A program made the translations under genes and the position numbers. This document shows, piece by piece, positions 1-5,004 of a DNA stretch of 6,572 nucleotides (position 1 is its first letter; each line of letters begins with the position of its first letter). The notes under the pieces are model-generated. The model saw only the letters and a program-made list of their open reading frames with translations, had not been told where the DNA came from and did no database searches. This DNA comes from an uncultured Eubacteriales bacterium (GTDB lineage: Bacteria > Bacillota > Clostridia > UMGS1810): the NCBI GenBank assembly GCA_902493665.1, contig CABUQL010000076.1:1-6572 (forward strand). Direction: 5' to 3'.

Positions 1-140
1 AAATGTTTGAAGCAGTAGGGAGCAAGGTTTTGTATTTAAAAAGAATTGCAATGGGAAATCTTTTTTTAGACGGTTCGCTTGAAAAAGGACAGGTTAAAAA
101 GCTTACAAAAGAAGATATCGAAAAAATTAAGGAGAAATAA
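1..140 (+). CDS. rRNA pseudouridine synthase, RsuA/RluB family (3' end only)
   Basis: The frame beginning at base 3 is open from the window edge to a TAA at 138-140 and gives about 45 C-terminal residues. The stretch with MFEAVGSKVLYLKRIAMGNL, followed by LDGSL, KGQ and LTKEDIEKI, follows the usual C-terminal pattern of RsuA/RluB-type pseudouridine synthases (EAVG, then LKR-x-x-x-G-x-L, then G-x-x-x-x-LT-x-E-E). These enzymes isomerise specific uridines in rRNA. The S4 and catalytic domains would lie upstream, outside the window, so the catalytic Asp cannot be checked. The next gene starts one base after this stop, and its ribosome site (AAGGAG, 129-134) lies inside the last codons here, so the two are probably co-transcribed and perhaps translationally coupled. 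The family call rests on a short tail and cannot separate RsuA, RluB, RluE or RluF subgroups. Confidence 0.75.
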   Translation, partial: MFEAVGSKVLYLKRIAMGNLFLDGSLEKGQVKKLTKEDIEKIKEK

Positions 141-141
141 A

Positions 142-2289
142 ATGGATATAATAAGCACACTTTGCGATGAGCTTAATCTTAAAAGAAATCAGGTTGTAAA
201 TGCAGTAAAACTTTTAGACGAAGGAAACACAATAGCGTTTATTTCAAGATACAGAAAGGAAGCGACGGGTTCTCTTGACGATGCCGATATGCGCGCGCTT
301 TCGCAGCGTCTTTTGTATCTTCGTTCTTTGGACGAGCGAAGGAGCGAAATAAAAAGGCTTATTGACGAACAGGGAAAGCTTACCGATGAGCTTTCATCAG
401 CAATAGACAATGCAAAACTTTTGCAGGAACTTGAGGATTTATACCGTCCTTACAAGCAGAAAAAACGCACAAGAGCTATGATTGCAAAAGAAAAAGGACT
501 GTCGCCGCTTGCGGACATAATTTTAAATTCCAAAAAAGGTGATATGAAAGACGCAGCAGATGAATTTATAAATCCCGAAAAAGAAGTGAATACAAGAGAG
601 GATGCAATAAACGGTGCGTGCGATATAATCGCCGAAATGATTTCCGACAATGCGGATTTCAGAAAATATATAAGAAAATGCACGTATGAAACGGGTATTA
701 TAAACACAAGCGCCGCAAAAGACGAAGAAAGCGTTTATGAAATGTATTACGATTTTTCGCAGAGCGTAAAAAGCATTGCCGACCACAGGGTTCTGGCAAT
801 TAACAGAGGCGAAAAGGAAGGTTTTTTAAGCGTTAAAATATCGGTTGACGAAGATATGATATACAATTATCTTGCAAGTCAGGTTATAAAAGATAAAGAA
901 TCGCCTTTTTATGAGGAGCTTTTTGAAACCGTAAAGGATTCGTACAAAAGGCTTATCGCCCCGTCGGCGGAAAGAGAAATACGCTCAAGTCTTACGGAAA
1001 ATTCGTCGGAGAGAGCGATTAAGCTTTTTTCAAAAAATCTCCATGCCCTTCTTATGCAGGCGCCGATAAAAGGAAAAACCGTTTTGGGCGTTGACCCCGG
1101 CTACAGAACGGGATGCAAAATTGCCGTTGTAGACAGTACGGGAAAGGTTTGCGATACGGGCGTGATTTTCTGTACGCTTAAAAATCACGATATTGAAAAA
1201 TCAAAAATAACGGTTTTAAATCTTATAAAAAAATATGATGTCGATATAATTGCAATCGGAAACGGAACGGCGTCAAAAGAAACGGAAATATTTATTTCCG
1301 ATACCATAAAAGAATCGAAAAAAGACGTGTCATATCTTATTGTAAACGAAGCGGGAGCGTCGGTGTATTCGGCGTCAAAAGAAGGTGCGGAGGAATTCCC
1401 CGACTTTTCCCCGACACAGAGAAGTGCGGTTTCAATCGCAAGAAGAACACAGGATCCGCTTGTTGAATTTGTTAAAATCGATCCTGCATCAATAGGTGTG
1501 GGACAGTATCAGCACGATATGAATAAAAAGCAGCTTTCCGAGGCGCTTACGGGTGTGGTTGAGGATTGCGTAAACAGTGTCGGAGTTGATTTAAACACCG
1601 CCTCAGCGGCACTTTTGTCATACGTTTCGGGCATAAATTCATCGATAGCCAAAAACATTGTAAACTACCGCGACGAAAACGGTGCTTTTAAAAAACGCAG
1701 CGAGCTTTTAAAGGTTTCAAAGCTCGGTCCGAAATCATATACACAGTGTGCGGGATTTCTGCGTATTCCCGGTGCCGACGAAGTTCTGGACAACACAAGC
1801 GTCCATCCCGAATCCTACAAAGCGGCAAAAACGCTTATTAAAACGCTCGGCTACAGTGAGGACGATATTAAAAATTTTAATGCAAAAGATATTAAGCTGA
1901 GAATGAAAAAGCTTAACACCGAGGTTTTCTGCGAAGAAAATAAAATCGGCGAAATTACGGTAAATGACATTGTTGACGCCCTTTTAAAACCGGGCCGCGA
2001 TCTTCGTGACGATTTTGAAAAACCGCTTCTTTTAAAAAATGTTATGAGCATAAAAGACTTAAAGCCCGGAATGATTTTAACTGGAACGGTAAGAAACGTC
2101 ATAGATTTCGGCGCATTTGTCGATATCGGCGTTCATCAGGACGGGCTTGTGCACATTTCTCAAATAAGCAATAAATACGTAAAGCATCCCACCGATATTC
2201 TTTCCGTCGGCGATGTTGTAAAAGTTAAGGTGACGGATATAGACGAAGCAAAAAACAGAATTTCATTATCTATGAAAGATGTACTTTAA
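142..2289 (+). CDS. tex: Tex family RNA-binding transcription accessory protein
   Basis: This gene encodes a 715-residue cytoplasmic protein of the Tex family, close to the usual family length. Visible parts, in order, are a helical Tex-like N-terminal region (about 1-310); a YqgF/RuvC-like domain opening with LGVDPGYRTG near residues 315-324; tandem helix-hairpin-helix motifs at about 481-550 (VGVDLNTAS, then LGPKSYTQCAGFLRI); and a C-terminal S1 RNA-binding domain at about 640-714 with GTVRNVIDFGAFVDIG and DGLVHIS. Family members bind nucleic acid and have been linked to transcription, toxin expression and stress tolerance in other bacteria; the exact role here is not shown. The ATG at 142 is preferred because AAGGAG (129-134) sits 7 bases before it and the protein then begins MDIISTLCDELN, as expected. 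An in-frame TTG at 79 would overlap the upstream gene and add a lysine-rich tail with no family match. No frameshift or missing domain is seen. Confidence 0.96.
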   Translation: MDIISTLCDELNLKRNQVVNAVKLLDEGNTIAFISRYRKEATGSLDDADMRALSQRLLYLRSLDERRSEIKRLIDEQGKLTDELSSAIDNAKLLQELEDLYRPYKQKKRTRAMIAKEKGLSPLADIILNSKKGDMKDAADEFINPEKEVNTREDAINGACDIIAEMISDNADFRKYIRKCTYETGIINTSAAKDEESVYEMYYDFSQSVKSIADHRVLAINRGEKEGFLSVKISVDEDMIYNYLASQVIKDKESPFYEELFETVKDSYKRLIAPSAEREIRSSLTENSSERAIKLFSKNLHALLMQAPIKGKTVLGVDPGYRTGCKIAVVDSTGKVCDTGVIFCTLKNHDIEKSKITVLNLIKKYDVDIIAIGNGTASKETEIFISDTIKESKKDVSYLIVNEAGASVYSASKEGAEEFPDFSPTQRSAVSIARRTQDPLVEFVKIDPASIGVGQYQHDMNKKQLSEALTGVVEDCVNSVGVDLNTASAALLSYVSGINSSIAKNIVNYRDENGAFKKRSELLKVSKLGPKSYTQCAGFLRIPGADEVLDNTSVHPESYKAAKTLIKTLGYSEDDIKNFNAKDIKLRMKKLNTEVFCEENKIGEITVNDIVDALLKPGRDLRDDFEKPLLLKNVMSIKDLKPGMILTGTVRNVIDFGAFVDIGVHQDGLVHISQISNKYVKHPTDILSVGDVVKVKVTDIDEAKNRISLSMKDVL

Positions 2290-2406
2290 TATACAAATTA
2301 AACTATAATTTTATCTTCTTTTTAAGCAAAATAAACAAAAAATTGCGGTATGATTTTGTTGGATATCGTAAATGTCAAAACAAATTCAAAAAAAAGAGGT
2401 TAAATT

Positions 2407-2462
2407 GTGCATTATTTATATCAGACGAGGCAAAAACCGAGCCTTTTTGACACATAATGCGC
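2407..2462 (+). other. Long imperfect stem-loop, terminator of tex or structured element upstream of the ATPase gene
   Basis: The outer arms GTGCATTAT (2407-2415) and ATAATGCGC (2454-2462) pair over 9 positions, one of them G-U. After a small internal loop, the inner arms at 2421-2431 and 2441-2450 pair over about ten positions with one bulged C, closing a 9-base loop. The inner hairpin's 3' arm runs into a short T tract (GCCTTTTTG), and the outer arm is followed by CCCTTTTAT, so a weak intrinsic terminator for tex is possible. The T runs are short and the layout is not classical. If an unseen promoter lies upstream, it could instead be a leader structure. It does not match a riboswitch class that I recognise. 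Confidence 0.45.
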
Positions 2463-2535
2463 CCTTTTATGCAAAGTTAACAAATATTAAATCTATATTT
2501 TGTGAAAATAACTAATTTTATTATTTTTAAAAATA

Positions 2536-2544
2536 TGGTATTAT
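2536..2544 (+). promoter_or_regulatory. Probable extended -10 promoter for the ABC ATPase gene
   Basis: TGG followed by TATTAT (2539-2544) fits the TGn-TATAAT extended -10 pattern of sigma-A promoters. No good -35 element lies 16-18 bases upstream, which extended -10 promoters tolerate. The start point would fall near 2551, leaving a leader of about 48 bases with the ribosome site GGGAGG at 2584-2589. The long stem-loop at 2407-2462 would then lie upstream of the transcript. Confidence 0.5.
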
Positions 2545-2598
2545 ATTAGAATAGTAAATGAATACTTACATGTTAATAAAATTGGGAGGTTAAAATTA

Positions 2599-3711
2599 AT
2601 GTCAAGCTTAAAATTAGATCACATTTATAAAAAATACTCCGGCGGCGTTACGGCTGTTTCGGATTTTTGTTTAGACATTGCCGATAAAGAATTTATCGTT
2701 TTGGTTGGACCTTCAGGCTGCGGTAAATCAACTACACTTCGTATGATTGCAGGTCTTGAAGAAATTTCGGAAGGCGGACTCTACATTGACGACAAACTCG
2801 TTAATGATGTTGCTCCTAAGGACAGAGATATTGCAATGGTTTTCCAGAACTATGCTCTTTATCCGCATATGACTGTTTTTGAAAACATGGCTTTTGCACT
2901 GAAACTCAGAAAAGTTCCGAAGGAAGAAATCAACAAACGTGTTACCGAAGCTGCTAAAATTCTTGATATAGAACATCTTCTCGACAGAAAGCCTAAGGCT
3001 TTGTCGGGCGGACAAAGACAAAGGGTTGCCCTCGGCCGTGCTATCGTTCGTGAACCTAAAGTGTTCCTTATGGACGAACCGCTCTCAAACCTTGACGCAA
3101 AACTCAGAGTTCAGATGAGAACGGAAATCGGTAAACTCCATCACAGACTTCAGACAACATTTATCTACGTTACTCATGACCAGACAGAAGCTATGACAAT
3201 GGGTACAAGAATCGTTGTTATGAAAGACGGTATTATTCAGCAGGTTGATTCTCCGATTAACCTTTACAACTATCCTTGCAATATGTTCGTTGCAGGATTT
3301 ATCGGAAGCCCGCAGATGAACTTTATCGATGCAACTGTTGAAAAGAGAGAAGACGGAATTTATCTCGTATTCGGAAAAGACGCTATTAAAGTTGAAGCTA
3401 CAAAAGCTAACGCTTTGGAAGAACAGGGTTACATCGGCAAACAGGTTTCAATGGGTATCAGACCTGAAGATATGCACGATGAAGAAAGTTTCCTTGCAAT
3501 GGCTCCCGAATGTGCAGTTAACGCTCATGTTGACATCACAGAAGTTATGGGTGCTGAAACACTCCTTTATCTTAAAATTGAAGGAACAGCTTTTATTGCA
3601 AGAGTAAGTCCGAGAACATCTGCTAAAACAGGCGATGATATTAAAATCGGAATTGACGCTCATAAGATTCACATATTTGATAAGGAAACACAGATTACAA
3701 TTGTAAACTGA
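2599..3711 (+). CDS. ugpC: Sugar ABC transporter ATP-binding protein, UgpC/MsmX/MalK type
   Basis: This gene encodes a 370-residue ATPase that would power a carbohydrate importer at the inner face of the membrane. Walker A is GPSGCGKST (37-45), the Q-loop Gln is residue 83 (VFQNYALYPHM), the signature is LSGGQRQRVALGRA (135 onward), Walker B is VFLMDEPLSNLD with D159 and E160, and the switch His is residue 193 (THDQTEAM). The C-terminal 130 residues form the regulatory OB/TOBE region typical of MalK/UgpC/MsmX, with GIRPEDM at about 286-292. All catalytic motifs are intact. No permease or solute-binding gene lies beside it, and a terminator follows, so it stands alone like MsmX, which serves several sugar importers in Bacillus. 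The symbol follows the common family name; glycerol-3-phosphate as substrate is not implied. Codon choice differs from its neighbours, with frequent GCT, GTT and CTC and few GCG/GCC, suggesting high expression. Confidence 0.95.
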   Translation: MSSLKLDHIYKKYSGGVTAVSDFCLDIADKEFIVLVGPSGCGKSTTLRMIAGLEEISEGGLYIDDKLVNDVAPKDRDIAMVFQNYALYPHMTVFENMAFALKLRKVPKEEINKRVTEAAKILDIEHLLDRKPKALSGGQRQRVALGRAIVREPKVFLMDEPLSNLDAKLRVQMRTEIGKLHHRLQTTFIYVTHDQTEAMTMGTRIVVMKDGIIQQVDSPINLYNYPCNMFVAGFIGSPQMNFIDATVEKREDGIYLVFGKDAIKVEATKANALEEQGYIGKQVSMGIRPEDMHDEESFLAMAPECAVNAHVDITEVMGAETLLYLKIEGTAFIARVSPRTSAKTGDDIKIGIDAHKIHIFDKETQITIVN

Positions 3712-3750
3712 TTTAATTATGTATGATGCCGCTTTTGGCGGATTATAAAA

Positions 3751-3789
3751 GAAGGGGTTGCTTTATAGTCTAAGGCAGCCTCTTTTTTT
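3751..3789 (+). terminator. Intrinsic terminator of the ABC ATPase gene
   Basis: The arms AGGGGTTGCT (3753-3762) and GGCAGCCTCT (3774-3783) pair over 10 positions, three of them G-U, around an 11-base loop. Seven T residues follow at 3783-3789. It lies about 40 bases after the stop codon of the ATPase gene and isolates that gene from the region downstream. A smaller hairpin (CCGC at 3729-3732 with GCGG at 3738-3741) precedes it but lacks a T tract. Confidence 0.85.
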
Positions 3790-3866
3790 GTGCAAAATTT
3801 TTAAAGAGATAAAAAACAAACTGTACTTATAAAAAAATAATTTTAAAACATTCGAAATTTGGGCAT

Positions 3867-3899
3867 AAAAAACGGAACAGGAATTTACCTGTTCCGTTT
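3867..3899 (-). terminator. Intrinsic terminator of the tRNA-Gly gene
   Basis: On the minus strand, AAACGGAACAGG (3899-3888) and CCTGTTCCGTTT (3881-3870) form a perfect 12-base-pair stem with a 6-base loop, running into six T residues (3872-3867). It begins two bases after the CCA end of the tRNA, so the tRNA transcript ends almost at once and little 3' trimming would be needed. Confidence 0.93.
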
Positions 3900-3900
3900 A

Positions 3901-3975
3901 TGGAGCGGAAGACGAGATTCGAACTCGCGACGTTCACCTTGGCAAGGTGACGCTCTACCACTGAGCCACTCCCGC
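3901..3975 (-). tRNA. tRNA-Gly (anticodon GCC)
   Basis: Read on the minus strand, this 75-base sequence folds as a complete cloverleaf. The acceptor stem is GCGGGAG with CTTCCGC (one G-U pair), the D arm GCTC/GAGC, the anticodon arm TCACC/GGTGA around the loop TTGCCAA, and the T arm GCGAG/CTCGT around TTCGAAT. The anticodon GCC reads glycine codons GGC and GGU. The discriminator is U, usual for bacterial tRNA-Gly, and the CCA end is encoded in the DNA (3901-3903). It has its own consensus promoter upstream and terminator downstream and is the only tRNA in the window. Confidence 0.98.
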
Positions 3976-4000
3976 ATAAATGTATTTTCTACATTTATGC
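3974..4000. repeat. Perfect 11-bp inverted repeat at the tRNA-Gly 5' end
   Basis: GCATAAATGTA (3974-3984) and TACATTTATGC (3990-4000) are exact inverted copies separated by 5 bases. The repeat begins right after the tRNA promoter's -10 box and ends on the first two bases of the mature tRNA. With transcription starting near 3994-3995, only about 6-7 pairs of the stem would be present in RNA, so the full repeat exists only as DNA. It could be an operator, or a leader hairpin affecting RNase P processing. Confidence 0.85.
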
Positions 4001-4029
4001 ATTATACCAATTTTTTTTCCGTTTGTCAA
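4001..4029 (-). promoter_or_regulatory. Consensus sigma-A promoter of tRNA-Gly
   Basis: On the minus strand, a perfect TTGACA (4029-4024) and a perfect TATAAT (4006-4001) are separated by exactly 17 bases. TGG directly before TATAAT adds an extended -10 element. The expected start lies near 3994-3995, about 20 bases before the mature tRNA. The -35 box begins 9 bases after the stop codon of the small upstream ORF. Confidence 0.95.
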
Positions 4030-4038
4030 GAATTTAAA

Positions 4039-4176
4039 TTAAAATTGTCTGTTTTCGTTGTTGTTTTTATTGTTGTTCTGATTATTTTTCTGGTTGTTGT
4101 TCTGATTCTGGTTATTTTTTTGATTATTTTGGTTGTTATTCTGATTCTGATTGTTGTTCTGGTTATTGTTTTTCAT
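4039..4176 (-). CDS. Asn/Gln-rich 45-residue microprotein, function unknown
   Basis: This short minus-strand ORF runs from ATG at 4176-4174 to TAA at 4041-4039. An AGGAGGTG ribosome site (4190-4183) is nearly a full match to the 16S rRNA 3' end; its AGGAGG core lies 8 bases before the ATG. The product has 27 Asn and 10 Gln among 45 residues, plus four Lys, one Arg and one Glu, so it is basic, hydrophilic and probably disordered. The block NNQNQNNNQ occurs twice (8-16 and 21-29). There is no signal peptide, membrane segment or Cys. I recognise no family; Asn/Gln-rich small proteins occur in spore formers, but nothing here links it to sporulation. The coding strand is almost free of G and T, so chance openness must be weighed; the well-placed ribosome site is the main argument that it is real. 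It ends 9 bases before the tRNA promoter with no terminator between, so read-through into the tRNA is possible. Confidence 0.72.
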   Translation of the reverse strand: MKNNNQNNNQNQNNNQNNQKNNQNQNNNQKNNQNNNKNNNENRQF

Positions 4177-4182
4177 AATTAA

Positions 4183-4190
4183 CACCTCCT
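4183..4190 (-). promoter_or_regulatory. Near-ideal Shine-Dalgarno of the Asn/Gln-rich ORF
   Basis: AGGAGGTG on the minus strand, with 6 bases (TTAATT) between it and the ATG at 4176. It is a longer match to the anti-Shine-Dalgarno than those of the other genes here (AAGGAG, GGGAGG, GGAGGG). It decides both the start codon and the case that this short ORF is translated, probably strongly. Confidence 0.8.
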
Positions 4191-4220
4191 ACGAAAAATA
4201 TTTTGAACCGTTTGGCGAAA

Positions 4221-4249
4221 AATATACTAATTTTTTTAAAACAGTTGAA
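4221..4249 (-). promoter_or_regulatory. Possible promoter for the Asn/Gln-rich ORF
   Basis: On the minus strand, TATATT (4226-4221) matches the -10 consensus at 5 of 6 positions, and TTCAAC (4249-4244) lies 17 bases upstream as a weak -35 (3 of 6). The start would fall near 4214, giving a leader of about 38 bases. The -35 overlaps that of the divergent methionine promoter. An alternative sporulation-type sigma factor cannot be excluded by eye. Confidence 0.4.
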
Positions 4250-4273
4250 ATTTTTTCAAAAATAATGTATTAT
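4245..4273 (+). promoter_or_regulatory. Probable sigma-A promoter of the methionine synthase genes
   Basis: TTGAAA (4245-4250) and TATTAT (4268-4273) are separated by 17 bases and match the consensus at 4 of 6 and 5 of 6 positions. The start would be near 4280, about 26 bases before the TTG start codon, leaving no room for a SAM, cobalamin or T-box leader. The -35 lies in a short inverted repeat, TTGAAA-TTT-TTTCAA (4245-4259). Confidence 0.65.
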
Positions 4274-4305
4274 TCTATAAAAGAATATACTACGGAGGGA
4301 TTGTT

Positions 4306-4953
4306 TTGGATAAAATAAAAAGAGAAGCGCTTATATATCTTGGCTATAAAAATAAAACACCCGACGTAAAAACAGAAAAAGTTTTGGAAGAATGTATTTT
4401 GGAAATATCAAATCTTAACAGTGCAAAATATATTTACAGAATTTATGATATATCGCAGACAGACGAAAACGTGGTTTTTGAGGGTACAACGCTTAAATTT
4501 AAGTCGAAAGACTTTTCAAAGCACATTTCATCAAGCAAAAAGGCAGCAATTATTTGTGCAACACTCGGCGCGCAGGTTGATTTTTTAATCAACAAATATA
4601 ACAAAACCGATATTTTCCGCGCTCTCGTTTTTGACGCTTGCGCAAGTGCATATATAGAAGATGTGTGCGACAGGGCGCAGGACGAAATTTTTGAAATTGC
4701 CGAAAAAGAAGGATATAAAATTACACCGAGATTCAGTCCCGGTTATGGCGATATGCCGATAAATCTGCAAAGCAAAATTATAAAAATCACAAATGCGCAA
4801 AAACTTATAAATTTAACCGCAACAAGCGACTGCGTGCTCATTCCCACAAAATCGGTTACGGCATTTTTGGGATTTACAAAAGAAAACATTACGTCTTGCA
4901 CAAATAAATGCCTTTTGTGCAATTTCAGGGACAAGTGCAATTTTAGAAGGTAA
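4306..4953 (+). CDS. Stand-alone methionine synthase (MetH) reactivation-domain protein
   Basis: This gene encodes a 215-residue protein resembling the C-terminal AdoMet-binding activation domain of cobalamin-dependent methionine synthase. In MetH this domain restores cob(II)alamin to methylcobalamin using S-adenosylmethionine and an electron donor. The core RFSPGYGDMP (142-151) matches the R-x-x-x-G-Y AdoMet-binding signature of MetH, and SDCVLIPTKSVTAFLGF (about 174-190) is the usual second conserved block. The C-terminus carries Cys198, Cys202, Cys205 and Cys211 (C-x3-C-x2-C-x5-C), a possible metal or Fe-S site absent from the E. coli domain as far as I know. TTG at 4306 is the start because GGAGGG (4294-4299) precedes it by 6 bases and the length fits the family. 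The gene directly precedes metH, 51 bases upstream, in the same direction, and is very probably in one operon with it. Another corrinoid protein could be an additional partner. Confidence 0.9.
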   Translation: MDKIKREALIYLGYKNKTPDVKTEKVLEECILEISNLNSAKYIYRIYDISQTDENVVFEGTTLKFKSKDFSKHISSSKKAAIICATLGAQVDFLINKYNKTDIFRALVFDACASAYIEDVCDRAQDEIFEIAEKEGYKITPRFSPGYGDMPINLQSKIIKITNAQKLINLTATSDCVLIPTKSVTAFLGFTKENITSCTNKCLLCNFRDKCNFRR

Positions 4954-5004
4954 GGAACTAGAGAGTCAATCCCGACACAGTTTACAAAGGAGATATACGG
5001 TAAT

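Larger units (their letters stand above)
2290..2598. other. 309-base intergenic region between tex and the ABC ATPase gene
   Basis: This A/T-rich stretch has no ORF with a credible ribosome site. It holds a long imperfect stem-loop (2407-2462), a probable extended -10 promoter (2536-2544) and the ribosome site GGGAGG (2584-2589) of the following gene, 9 bases before its ATG. No clean intrinsic terminator directly follows tex. The first 115 bases (2290-2405) show nothing recognisable apart from A-rich and T-rich runs. I looked for catabolite-response (cre-like) palindromes upstream of the sugar transporter gene by eye and did not find a convincing one. Confidence 0.7.

Noticed and set aside
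79..141. TTG at 79 as the start of tex
   Set aside because: It lies inside the upstream pseudouridine synthase gene and adds a lysine-rich stretch in another frame; the ATG at 142 has a well-placed AAGGAG and the expected family N-terminus.
3329..3607. 92-codon plus-strand ORF inside the ABC ATPase gene
   Set aside because: It is a shifted frame of an intact ATPase; the main frame keeps its C-terminal domain unbroken, so there is no frameshift.
3729..3741. Small hairpin CCGC/GCGG as the terminator of the ATPase gene
   Set aside because: It has only four pairs and no T tract; the hairpin at 3751-3789 is far better.
3901..3975. tRNA-Gly as an integration site for a mobile element
   Set aside because: No integrase gene, no repeat of the tRNA 3' end and no foreign-looking genes are seen in the window.
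4041..4176. Trinucleotide repeat tract without coding function
   Set aside because: The pattern is degenerate at the third base (AAC/AAT, CAG/CAA) while keeping Asn/Gln in frame, has Lys, Glu and Arg interruptions, and has a strong ribosome site, so coding is more likely, though not proved.
3859..4182. Plus-strand 107-codon ORF with a Val/Ile/Leu-rich, membrane-like C-terminal half
   Set aside because: It runs antisense through the tRNA terminator, the tRNA and its promoter, and then the Asn/Gln-rich ORF. Its hydrophobic tail is simply the complement of AAC/AAT/CAG codons, and it lacks a ribosome site.
4274..4305. SAM, cobalamin or T-box riboswitch for the methionine genes
   Set aside because: Only about 26 bases lie between the predicted start site and the TTG codon, and no conserved riboswitch core or T-box motif is seen in the gap or in 4954-5004.
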